Part shown: positions 32,792 through 40,961 of the stretch, piece after piece
Numbering within the stretch: position 1 is the stretch's first letter
Layout of the letters: every line of letters starts with the position of its first letter
NCBI GenBank assembly: GCA_050304855.1
Contig: JBNLEI010000310.1
Span: 1-54,304, forward strand
From: Methylomarinum sp050304855
Lineage (GTDB): Bacteria; Pseudomonadota; Gammaproteobacteria; Methylococcales; Methylomonadaceae
DNA: 54,304 nt
Reading direction: 5' to 3'
Program-made: the position numbers and the translations under genes
Notes under the pieces: generated by a model
What the model saw: the letters and a program-made list of their open reading frames with translations, nothing else
What the model was told of the DNA's origin: nothing
The model's database searches: none

Positions 32792-33736
32792 TTAGGTCGA
32801 GTTGCTGTTCAATACCTTGGCAACTGCTGCGGTGCGGGTCGGGACCCCCAGTTTTTCGAAAATGTGTTCGAGGTGTTTGTTAACCGTTCTGGGGCTGGTT
32901 TCCAGAATTAGCCCGACTTCCTTGTTGGTTTTTCCTCTGGAAATCCACATTAGGATTTCGGCTTCGCGAGCAGTCAATCCGAATGAGCTTTTTAGCGATG
33001 CTAGATCCCATTCTTGCGCACGTTTTTGAATGAGCAGCATAAATTCACCGATTTGATGGCAGGGGATTATTTTTCCACTATAGTCGTTTCCTACCCGAAT
33101 ATCGTTGACTGGGCTGTCGTCGGATGAAAGTCGGTGCTGTAAAGGCTTGATTTGGTTCAGTAGCGATTGGGGCAAATAATCGCCGCACTGAATTCGACTG
33201 TCAGTGGCGCTATTTGCCGGATCGCAATCGTAAAGAATTTTTATGGCCGTCGTCGTAAGCCAGGTGATCAGTCCTGAATGATCGAACGCCAAAGCGGCGA
33301 AAGCGATACGGTTCAATGTATCTTCCGCTCGTTGCAGGTTGCGCGCTTGTGACAACTGGGCCTCGACTCGAGCCAGGACTTCGGCCGGCCGGATAGGTTT
33401 GACGATATAATCGACAGCGCCTTCGCCGAAGCCTTTCAGCAGATCGTCCAGCTCGCTCAGACCTGTCATGAAAATAACCGGAATCGTAGCTGTTTCGGAA
33501 CTTTCCTTGAGTCTTCGGCAGGTCTCGAAACCGTCAATACCGGGCATCATGACGTCCAGCAAGATAATATCCGGTTTTAAATAGTCGATTTGTTCAAGGG
33601 CGGAAAGACCGTCGGTGGCAACTAGCACCCGATAATTCGATTCGGACAGCATATCCGACAGTACCGCGAGATTGCCTGGCGTATCGTCGACGATTAGAAC
33701 CGTTCCAATGGTTGGTTTCATTGGGGGCACAGTCAT
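32792..33736 (-). CDS. Response regulator with LuxR-type HTH, partner of the NCS1-linked kinase
   Basis: 314 aa. Residues 10-130 are a receiver domain: VLIVDDT, phosphoacceptor Asp61 in IILLDVMMPG, Thr at VIFMTG and Lys113 in VDYIVKP. The middle, about 140-245, is PAS-like. The C-terminal FGLTAREAEILMWISRGKTN, then the V-G-L-I-L-E and P-R-T-V-N-K-H-L-E-H-I-F-E-K-L segments, form a LuxR/FixJ helix-turn-helix. Its gene follows the hybrid kinase by only 39 bases, so they are a two-component pair, and they lie 4.5 kb from the start of the urea operon. It is the most likely activator of that operon and binder of the palindrome at 38149-38176. Start chosen at ATG 33736; a second ATG lies five codons on. 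Confidence 0.88.
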   Translation of the reverse strand: MTVPPMKPTIGTVLIVDDTPGNLAVLSDMLSESNYRVLVATDGLSALEQIDYLKPDIILLDVMMPGIDGFETCRRLKESSETATIPVIFMTGLSELDDLLKGFGEGAVDYIVKPIRPAEVLARVEAQLSQARNLQRAEDTLNRIAFAALAFDHSGLITWLTTTAIKILYDCDPANSATDSRIQCGDYLPQSLLNQIKPLQHRLSSDDSPVNDIRVGNDYSGKIIPCHQIGEFMLLIQKRAQEWDLASLKSSFGLTAREAEILMWISRGKTNKEVGLILETSPRTVNKHLEHIFEKLGVPTRTAAVAKVLNSNST

Positions 33737-33775
33737 CGGAAGATCTCGGTAAAATTTTTCGTAAAGATCATAGGT

Positions 33776-36700
33776 TCAATCATCCGAGAGTACAGGTTGA
33801 GTATTGAGAAATTTTTTGATTTCTCCGATCCGATATTCATTGGCCAAAGTTCGTATACGCCGGCAAAAATCCTGATAACCCGGTTCGCTTTTGATCAGTT
33901 CGTTGAGTTGATGCTTAAGCCCGAATAAATCGCCGATACGGACAAATTGCATCAGTTGTTCGATGACGTTAGGAGGAGGAAACAACATGTCGGCAGCCTT
34001 TTCCGTACTGTTTATTTCGATGGTTTTATTTTCGTATATGAAGTTCAATGACAAATGTAATTTGAGTTTGGCCAATAACTCTCCTATTTTTAGCGGCTTT
34101 GCCAGAAAGTCATTACAGCCGGCATCGATCGCCGCCTGCCGGTCAGAGGGATAAGCATTGGCGCTCACTACCAGAATTGGCATCAGGTAGTTGTCTGTTC
34201 GGAGTCGTTTGGCCGTTTCGAGACCGCCGAGAGCGCCCATCGACAGATCCAGCAGGATCAAGTCGGGCTTGGAACTTTTAACGCTGGCCAGACATTCTTC
34301 GCCTGAAGCGGCTTTCTCCAGGATAAATCCCAAAGGCTGCAGCAATGTCGCAATCAAATCGCGTTGTTCCTGTTGGTCATCGACGATCAGAATCTTTTTG
34401 GTTGCGCCCTGAAGGCCGACGATATTGTCCTCAACCAATGGTTGGGGGGTGTTTTTCTGGTCGGCCATTAATAGCCGTACGGTAAATGTGGAGCCTTTAT
34501 CTTTTTCGCTAATCACAGACAGTTCACCGCCCATGAGTTCGGTAAGAATTTTACTGATCGTCAATCCCAATCCGCTACCGTCGATGGCATTGCCGGTCGA
34601 TCGGCTCAGGCGGGTGAAAGGCTGAAAAATGTTTTCGAGATTTTGTGGATCGATCCCTTCGCCGCTGTCGATAATTTGAAAGGTCGCAACTTCGCTGCGA
34701 TAGCCGATACGAAATAGAATTTCCCCCGAATCGGTGAATTTGACGGCATTATTAAGCAAGTTAATCAGAATTTGGCGGATTCTTTTTTCATCCCCTCGAA
34801 TTTTATCCGGCAAGCGGTCGACGATCTGACAACGAAACCGTAAACCTTTATCCTCTGCTTGGACCTTGAAGATACTCAGCAGATGCTCAATGAACGAGTG
34901 AAAGTCGAATGTTTCGTAGCGAAGTTCGAATTTACGGGCCTCGATGCCGGCGATATCCAAGATATCTTCGATTAGCGACGAGAGATGCTCTCCACTCCGC
35001 TTGAGTATTTCGACGGCTTTACGCCGATGTTCGGGGATCGACGGGTCTTTATGCAGGATATGGGAATAACCGATGATGCAATTTAAAGGCGTGCGTATTT
35101 CGTGACTCATGTTGCTGAGAAAACGGCTTTTAGCGCTGTTGGCATTGTCGGCCGATTGGAGAGCCTGTTGCAGTTTGGCGTCGGTGGATTTGTGTTCGGC
35201 TATTTCGGTTAGCAGCAGTTGGGTTTGTTTTGCGGTTTCTTCGTGCGCCACGCGCCTGCTTTCGCCGTTTAAAATCAACCACCAGGTGCATAGACCGATG
35301 AAAACCAATAATGAGCAGTAGACTTTGACAAAATTATTGAGTAACAGGTGAAAGGAGGGGCGGTAAGGTTCGGCCAGCAGTAAATCCTGATAATAGATAA
35401 TGCCGATAAAAATACTGGTTAGACTGGCGAGGAAACTGAATAAAAGGATAAATCGCAGCAGGCGCAACTTGGAACTGAGAGTCATCCAGCCGGGAAGGCA
35501 GCAACGGGCGAAATTTTCCAGATAGTCATCGAGACGCGCGCCCGGTTTACAACTGTCCAGGCAACGCGCATCCAGCGAGCAGCATAACGAGCAAATACTG
35601 CCGCCATAGGCCGGGCAGTAGGCGATATCCTCATGTTCGAAATGGTTTTCACAGATACTGCACTGGCGCGGTGAATGTTCTTTTTTGTAGTGACGGGCGC
35701 GAGCCAAATAATGGCGGTAACGGGTAAAGGAGGCGATGACGGGGACCAGAACGAACGAGAGGCCCAACGCTATAAACGCTGAAAATGCTTGAGCGTAGTG
35801 GCCGAAAGCGCCGAGATAAGCCAGGATCGAAAATAAGGAAGCGCATAACATGGAAATAATGCCCACCGGGTTCAGATCCGGGAGATAGGCACGTTTGAAC
35901 TCGACCACTTTCGGGCTCAGTCCCAACGGCTTGTTGATTAACAGTTCGGCGGCAACGACGCTGATCCAGGCGATGGACATGTTGGAAAACAGTCCCAATA
36001 CTTTTTCTAGCGCGCCGAAGACGCCGAATTCCATCAATAACAAGGCAATGGCGACATTGAACAAGAGCCAGACGACTCGGCCGGGATGGCTGTGCGTCAA
36101 CCGCGAAAAAAAATTCGACCATGCCAGCGAGCCGGCATACGCATTGGTGACATTGATTTTGACTTGGGAAATAACGACAAACAACATGGTGATCGCCAAG
36201 GCCCAATCGGCATTGTCGATCAAGGTACTGTAGGCGACCAAATACATTTGAGTCGGTTCATGCGCGTGTTCCGCCGCAATGCCCTGATGCAACGCAAGAT
36301 GGGCCAACAGGGCGCCACCCAACTGCCGGGCCACCCCAAAAACAATCCAGCCGGGTCCTGCAATGATGGTTCCCGCCCACCAGCGCCAGCGGTTGTCGGC
36401 TTTTTTTTCCGGCATGAAACGGAGGAAATCGACTTGTTCGCCGATTTGAGCAACCATCGAAAAAGCAACCGTAGAAGCGCTACCGAACATCAGCCAGTCG
36501 AATTCGCGACCGCTGCCGGCGATGCCGAAATAGGCTTTCAATGTCAGCCACGCCTCCGGTTCGTGGGTAATGACGGCGAAGTAGGGGATAAACAGCAGTA
36601 CTAGCCAGACCGGTTGGGTCCATAATTGCAAACGGCTAATGGTCGTAATGCCGAAGGTGACCAGCGGTATCACGATGACTGCGCTGATTACATGGGCCAA

Positions 36701-37156
36701 GGCGATGGGAATCTCGAAATAGAGTTCCAACGCCAGCGACATGATCGATGCTTCCAACGCAAACAGAGTGAAGGTGAACGACGCGTAGATCAACGAGGTA
36801 ATCGTCGATCCGAAGTAGCCGAAACCGGCGCTGCGGGTCAGTAAGTCGATATCGATATTATGTCGGGCGGCGTAATAGCTGATCGGAAAGCTGGTGACGA
36901 AAATGATCAGGCCGACTCCCAGAATGGCCCAGAAAGCGTTGGTAAACCCATAGTTTATCGACAGAAAACCGCCGATGGCTTCCAGCACCAGAAACGAAGT
37001 GGAACCGAATGCGGTGTTAGCTACCTGAAATTCCGACCATTTGCGAAACGTTCTGGGGGCAAAACGCAATGCATAGTCTTCCAGGGTTTCGTTCGCGACC
37101 CATGAATTATAATCGCGACGAATTTTTGAAATGCTTTGATGGATAGCCGGTTCCAT
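33776..37156 (-). CDS. Hybrid histidine kinase with an NCS1 permease as sensor
   Basis: 1126 aa, unusual architecture. Residues 40-480 are a complete NCS1-type transporter with about 12 membrane helices (KWSEFQVANTAFGSTSFLVL, FSMVAQIGEQVDFLRFMPE). A Cys-rich patch follows at 499-552 (CSICENHF, CPAYGGSICSLCCSLDARC, CKPG). Two further helices at 565-588 and 604-629 lead to a coiled coil, HisKA with His685 in NMSHEIRTPLN, HATPase around 780-890 (DGSGLGLTISKILTELMGG) and a receiver with Asp970 (LILLDLS) and Lys1020, then a C-terminal tail. NCS1 carriers move purines, cytosine, allantoin and related compounds; here the carrier presumably senses or transports the signal. Neighbours are urea uptake and urease, so urea or a nucleobase-derived nitrogen source is the likely cue (inference). 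Confidence 0.9.
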   Translation of the reverse strand: MEPAIHQSISKIRRDYNSWVANETLEDYALRFAPRTFRKWSEFQVANTAFGSTSFLVLEAIGGFLSINYGFTNAFWAILGVGLIIFVTSFPISYYAARHNIDIDLLTRSAGFGYFGSTITSLIYASFTFTLFALEASIMSLALELYFEIPIALAHVISAVIVIPLVTFGITTISRLQLWTQPVWLVLLFIPYFAVITHEPEAWLTLKAYFGIAGSGREFDWLMFGSASTVAFSMVAQIGEQVDFLRFMPEKKADNRWRWWAGTIIAGPGWIVFGVARQLGGALLAHLALHQGIAAEHAHEPTQMYLVAYSTLIDNADWALAITMLFVVISQVKINVTNAYAGSLAWSNFFSRLTHSHPGRVVWLLFNVAIALLLMEFGVFGALEKVLGLFSNMSIAWISVVAAELLINKPLGLSPKVVEFKRAYLPDLNPVGIISMLCASLFSILAYLGAFGHYAQAFSAFIALGLSFVLVPVIASFTRYRHYLARARHYKKEHSPRQCSICENHFEHEDIAYCPAYGGSICSLCCSLDARCLDSCKPGARLDDYLENFARCCLPGWMTLSSKLRLLRFILLFSFLASLTSIFIGIIYYQDLLLAEPYRPSFHLLLNNFVKVYCSLLVFIGLCTWWLILNGESRRVAHEETAKQTQLLLTEIAEHKSTDAKLQQALQSADNANSAKSRFLSNMSHEIRTPLNCIIGYSHILHKDPSIPEHRRKAVEILKRSGEHLSSLIEDILDIAGIEARKFELRYETFDFHSFIEHLLSIFKVQAEDKGLRFRCQIVDRLPDKIRGDEKRIRQILINLLNNAVKFTDSGEILFRIGYRSEVATFQIIDSGEGIDPQNLENIFQPFTRLSRSTGNAIDGSGLGLTISKILTELMGGELSVISEKDKGSTFTVRLLMADQKNTPQPLVEDNIVGLQGATKKILIVDDQQEQRDLIATLLQPLGFILEKAASGEECLASVKSSKPDLILLDLSMGALGGLETAKRLRTDNYLMPILVVSANAYPSDRQAAIDAGCNDFLAKPLKIGELLAKLKLHLSLNFIYENKTIEINSTEKAADMLFPPPNVIEQLMQFVRIGDLFGLKHQLNELIKSEPGYQDFCRRIRTLANEYRIGEIKKFLNTQPVLSDD

Positions 37157-37284
37157 TAATTTGTTTCGATTGCTCGCTCGCTTTTCAAGATGACGATGTG
37201 AAGCAAAATTTATACCTTAGATAAATTCATCGACCTCACCGGGCCAAGGGGCGTTAACGAGATCTACCCGGGGTTTAGCGCGTT

Positions 37285-37315
37285 AAAAAGGTGCAAATCC
37301 GGCGGTGATTGCACC
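37285..37315 (-). terminator. Terminator after the lipoprotein gene
   Basis: On the minus strand GGTGCAA...TTGCACC (7-base arms, extended by A-T-C/G-A-T pairs across a bulge) is followed immediately by TTTTT (37285-37289). It lies just 12 bases after the stop of the lipoprotein gene and before the kinase gene, so the kinase has its own promoter in the 37157-37284 gap. Confidence 0.7.
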
Positions 37316-37326
37316 AAAACTGAACA

Positions 37327-38088
37327 TTACTTCCGTTCGTGGCCAAATTTGAAAATGACCGGATTTCCCTGATTATGAATGATAATCCGCTTGCGGGGAG
37401 GCGAGCTTGCCGGCTTGTTGGATTGCAGGGGCGAACTGGTTTTGCTGGCTTCATTAGCTGTTTCCGGCTCGGTTTCCACGCGGATTTCAGGAATCCAGCT
37501 CGGAGCAAGCGTTTTATCCGATCCGGTCGGTTGCACGGTTTTGACATTTAAACTGCTGAGGAGATTGAAACAGGCGGTGCTGATGTCGTTTACCAGCGAA
37601 TCGGTCAATTTCGAGTGCTCGACCGAGCGGGAATAATCGTCAGCCATGACTTCCATTGTTAATTCGGCACGCACTTCCGGCTGTCCTTTCGGTGTTAAAG
37701 CGCAGGTCAATGGCAAAACCTCCGCCTTTTGAAAATCCAGCGCCCGGGGATCGGAATTTCCTGCGGAGAAGGAAAAGCCAACCGGCGTCGAACCGTGGCG
37801 AATCGTGCCGATTTCCATCGATAACTCATGGCTGTAATCAGCTGATTCAGGGGATGCGAACGGATAGCCCCATTCACCCAGGTTGGTGTTGACTCGCCGA
37901 ACAATTTCGGCCGAATCTAACGAGTCTCGTAATTGTTTCGACGAGTCGCTGAGATGAAAAACCATCGCATTAACCGCGCCGGGGTTGAAAGCGGCCGGTT
38001 TGGTATCGCTCAGGGTGGTGCAACCTGCAGCCATCGATACGAAGGTTGACAGAGCCAGGGTTCTGATTGCGGAAGTATCTAGTTTCAT
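37327..38088 (-). CDS. Hypothetical lipoprotein
   Basis: 253 aa. MKLDTSAIRTLALSTFVSMAAGC is a lipoprotein signal (A-A-G-C lipobox, Cys23). The mature domain (about 45-195) has alternating strands, with VNTNLGEWGYPFASPESADY and a middle Cys in VLPLTCALTPKG. The last 55 residues are proline/serine/lysine-rich and end in ...IIHNQGNPVIFKFGHERK, with KTSSPLQSNKPASSPPRKR as a likely flexible linker. No family recognised. It lies between the kinase and the divergent urea operon and shares that promoter region, so it may be part of the same regulon. Confidence 0.65.
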   Translation of the reverse strand: MKLDTSAIRTLALSTFVSMAAGCTTLSDTKPAAFNPGAVNAMVFHLSDSSKQLRDSLDSAEIVRRVNTNLGEWGYPFASPESADYSHELSMEIGTIRHGSTPVGFSFSAGNSDPRALDFQKAEVLPLTCALTPKGQPEVRAELTMEVMADDYSRSVEHSKLTDSLVNDISTACFNLLSSLNVKTVQPTGSDKTLAPSWIPEIRVETEPETANEASKTSSPLQSNKPASSPPRKRIIIHNQGNPVIFKFGHERK

Positions 38089-38148
38089 CGTTTTACGATC
38101 TGTTTTTTCAATTTGACACGATAAATCAACTCGTCATTTTTTCGTATA

Positions 38149-38176
38149 CGTCATTTGACTGATTAGTCAGATGACG
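38149..38176. promoter_or_regulatory. 12-bp-arm palindrome in the divergent lipoprotein/porin promoter region
   Basis: Arms CGTCATTTGACT and AGTCAGATGACG around the spacer GATT pair at 11 of 12 positions. It lies 60 bases from the lipoprotein start and 126 bases upstream of the porin start. A TTGACA at 38113-38118 is close by. A LuxR-type response-regulator dimer is the best candidate, given the regulator gene nearby. Confidence 0.65.
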
Positions 38177-38301
38177 CATTGTCGATTTTTGCTCCCGACA
38201 AAATAATTGCTACCAGCCATCATGCATTGGCCATATCCGGATGATTCGGTCGTTTGTCCTTAAGTCCGTATCAATCGTTAACACACAACGGGAGTATATC
38301 A

Positions 38302-39528
38302 ATGACCATTTCCATCTCCAATTTCGCCGTACGGCGGGATTTGACGGCTTTGTCGGCTGTAGCCTTGACGGCTTCGCTGACCGGCTACGCACCGCAGTCG
38401 GATGCTGGAGCGACCTTCAAAATCGACGATACCAAGTGGGTCAGTATCGGTGCGGGGCTGCGAACGAGCTTTAAAGCGACCGAAGAGGCTGCCGCCGGCA
38501 GCAAGTGGAGTAATGATTTCAATTTGGACAACATCCGTTTGTATTTAAACGCGCAATTACACGAATACATCAAACTCGAGTTCAATACCGATTGCCAAAC
38601 TTGCAGTAACGGCGGCGAAATGCGTATTCTCGACGCTATCGGCAAATTCGAATTCGATCCGATGATTAACATTTGGGCCGGTCGCATGTTGGTTCCTGCC
38701 GAGAGGCGCGAAATGAACGGGCCATTCTACAGTGCCGTATACAACATTTTCAGCGCCGGTACCCCTTTCGAGCCGGCCGATTTCAATCTCACCATCAAAT
38801 CTGACGGCACATCGGCTGGGTCTTTCGGTCGCGATGACGGTGCGACGGTGTGGGGGGCCTTTTTCGACGGTAGACTGCAGTACGCAGCCGGTTTTTTCCG
38901 TGGCCTGAGAGGCGGGGCCAATGCCGACGACAATCTTCTTTACGCACAACGGGTGGCCTATAACTTTTGGGAAGTCGAAAAAAATCCCGGTTATTACACC
39001 TCGGGTACTTATTACGGCAGCGGCGGCGATATTCTGACTTTGGCCGTTTCCAATCAATACCAGGAAGACGGTGCCGGTACTGCTGCGGATCCCGGTGATT
39101 TTCGCGGTACGACGGTGGATTTGTTACTGGAAAAAGTATTACCCGGCGGCGGGGTCGTGACCTTTAACGGCGAATATAAAAACTACGGTATTTCTTCCGG
39201 ATACAGTCAGGCCTCGCGCGATGCAGGCGGCGGTTTCGCGATGTTCGAAGGCGATGCTTACGACGTCAGCGGCATGTATCTATTTCCGCAAAAAATCGGC
39301 ATAGGCCAACTGCAACCGTTTGTGCGTTACGTCAATGTGATGCCAGACGGCAGTTCCGATCGAGACGTTTACGAAGCCGGCGTCAACTATATCATCGACG
39401 GGCATAACGCCAACGTATCGCTCAGCTGGCAATACGGCGACCTGCTGACCAAAGGCCTCGATTACAGTTCCGACGCGTCGGGAGATGAGGTAAACGCCCT
39501 CACCTTGAGTTTGCAATTGCAAATTTAA
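38302..39528 (+). CDS. Outer-membrane porin heading the urea operon
   Basis: 408 aa from the ATG at 38302, preceded by GGGAG at good spacing (the upstream TTG at 38254 is less likely). The signal sequence is long, with core LTALSAVALTASLTG and cleavage near SDAGA. The mature protein alternates short hydrophilic loops with beta strands (VSIGAGLRTSF, IRLYLNAQLHEYIKLEFNTD, WGAFFDGRLQYAAGFFRGL, LTLSLQLQI at the C-terminus). This is typical of a 16-strand porin of the OprP/phosphate-selective or nitrate-porin style. A Cys pair in DCQTCSNGG is unusual for a porin. Its position 29 bases before urtA suggests a channel for urea or related small polar nitrogen compounds. Confidence 0.8.
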   Translation: MTISISNFAVRRDLTALSAVALTASLTGYAPQSDAGATFKIDDTKWVSIGAGLRTSFKATEEAAAGSKWSNDFNLDNIRLYLNAQLHEYIKLEFNTDCQTCSNGGEMRILDAIGKFEFDPMINIWAGRMLVPAERREMNGPFYSAVYNIFSAGTPFEPADFNLTIKSDGTSAGSFGRDDGATVWGAFFDGRLQYAAGFFRGLRGGANADDNLLYAQRVAYNFWEVEKNPGYYTSGTYYGSGGDILTLAVSNQYQEDGAGTAADPGDFRGTTVDLLLEKVLPGGGVVTFNGEYKNYGISSGYSQASRDAGGGFAMFEGDAYDVSGMYLFPQKIGIGQLQPFVRYVNVMPDGSSDRDVYEAGVNYIIDGHNANVSLSWQYGDLLTKGLDYSSDASGDEVNALTLSLQLQI

Positions 39529-39556
39529 ACACCTTCAATTTTACGGGAGTTAACTG

Positions 39557-40855
39557 ATGAAAAAATTTTTAGCAAAGGCAGGACTAACAAGCTTGATTTC
39601 TGCATTGATATTTCTGACCGGAATGCAAACTGCCCAAAGCGCCGAAGATACGATCAAGGTCGGCGTATTGCATTCCCTTTCCGGCACCATGGCGATTAGC
39701 GAGACCACATTGAAAGACACCATGCTCATGCTGATCGAGGAACAGAACAAAAAAGGCGGCTTGCTCGGTAAAAAACTAGAGGCTGTGGTGGTCGATCCTG
39801 CGTCCAATTGGCCGTTGTTTGCAGAAAAGGCCAGGGAGTTGATTACCAAAGATAAGGTGGCTGCGATTTTCGGATGTTGGACGTCGGTATCGCGTAAATC
39901 GGTACTGCCGGTCATTGAAGAATTGAACGGCATACTCTTTTATCCGGTGCAATACGAAGGCGAGGAATCGTCCAAGAACGTCTTCTACACCGGCGCTGCC
40001 CCGAATCAGCAAGCGATTCCAGCAATAGACTATCTGATGAACGATATCAAGGTCGAGCGCTGGGTATTGGCGGGAACGGACTACGTCTATCCCCGGACGA
40101 CCAATAAGATTCTGGAAGCGTATCTGAAATCCAAAGGCGTGGATGAAAAAGACATCATGATCAACTATACGCCGTTCGGTCACTCCGATTGGCAAAGTAT
40201 TGTCGCCGATATTAAAAAGTTCGGTTCCGCCGGTAAGAAGACGGCGGTTGTGTCGACCATTAATGGCGATGCCAACATTCCTTTCTACAAAGAGCTGGGT
40301 AACCAGGGAATGTCTGCGGAGGATATTCCGGTCGTAGCGTTCTCGGTCGGTGAAGAGGAATTGTCGGGCATGGATACCAAACCCTTGGTCGGACACCTGG
40401 CGGCCTGGAATTACTTCATGAGCGAAGATACCACCAAGAATGCGGCGTTCATCAAGAAATGGCACGAATTCATAAAAAACGACAAACGCGTCACCAACGA
40501 TCCGATGGAAGCGCATTACATCGGTTTTAATATGTGGGTTAAAGCCGTGGAAAAAGCCGGCACTACCGATTCCGACGCCGTTCAAAAAGCGATGATCGGG
40601 ATTAAATTTCCCAACTTGACCGGCGGTCTGGCGCAAATGTTGCCGAATCATCATCTGAGTAAGCCGGTATTGATCGGTGAAATCCAGGAAGACGGCCAGT
40701 TCTTCGCGGTTTGGCAAACCAATACGTTAGTCAAAGGCGACGCGTGGTCGGATTTCCTGCCGGCAAGCAAACCCATCATTGCCGATTGGACACCGCCGAT
40801 CAACTGCGGCAATTACAACACCGAAACCAAAAAGTGTTCGGGGCAGAATTATTAA
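39557..40855 (+). CDS. urtA: Urea ABC transporter, periplasmic substrate-binding protein UrtA
   Basis: 432 aa. Signal peptide LTSLISALIFLTGMQTAQSA. The mature protein is a Leu/Ile/Val-type binding protein with the UrtA signatures KVGVLHSLSGTMAISETTLK, FGCWTSVSRKSVLPVIEEL and GILFYPVQYEGEESS. The last stretch is the loop that contacts urea in characterised UrtA proteins. AENDA-type features (LVKGDAWSDFLPAS, SGQNY end) complete the match. It starts 13 bases after a GGGAG. It is the first gene of urtABCDE and is separated from urtB by a stable hairpin, so its mRNA may be more abundant, as binding proteins often are. Confidence 0.95.
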   Translation: MKKFLAKAGLTSLISALIFLTGMQTAQSAEDTIKVGVLHSLSGTMAISETTLKDTMLMLIEEQNKKGGLLGKKLEAVVVDPASNWPLFAEKARELITKDKVAAIFGCWTSVSRKSVLPVIEELNGILFYPVQYEGEESSKNVFYTGAAPNQQAIPAIDYLMNDIKVERWVLAGTDYVYPRTTNKILEAYLKSKGVDEKDIMINYTPFGHSDWQSIVADIKKFGSAGKKTAVVSTINGDANIPFYKELGNQGMSAEDIPVVAFSVGEEELSGMDTKPLVGHLAAWNYFMSEDTTKNAAFIKKWHEFIKNDKRVTNDPMEAHYIGFNMWVKAVEKAGTTDSDAVQKAMIGIKFPNLTGGLAQMLPNHHLSKPVLIGEIQEDGQFFAVWQTNTLVKGDAWSDFLPASKPIIADWTPPINCGNYNTETKKCSGQNY

Positions 40856-40885
40856 TTCCGGGTAGCCGTTCAATCGATCGGCATC

Positions 40886-40918
40886 GACGGGGTAAGACGC
40901 TTACTTTCTTATCCCGTC
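40886..40918 (+). other. Stem-loop between urtA and urtB (mRNA processing/attenuation)
   Basis: GACGGGGTAAGA (40886-40897) pairs with TCTTATCCCGTC (40907-40918), 12 base pairs with one G-U, nine-base loop. No U-tract follows (AAGCTGGG), so full termination is unlikely. Such structures commonly stabilise the upstream mRNA and lower downstream expression. Confidence 0.65.
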
Positions 40919-40961
40919 AAGCTGGGATGAAACGACCCTACGTCAAAATGGCGGAGATATT

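Noticed and set aside
33776..37156. Annotating the kinase as a plain NCS1 transporter or as two genes
   Set aside because: The frame is continuous from permease to receiver with no internal start that has a ribosome site.
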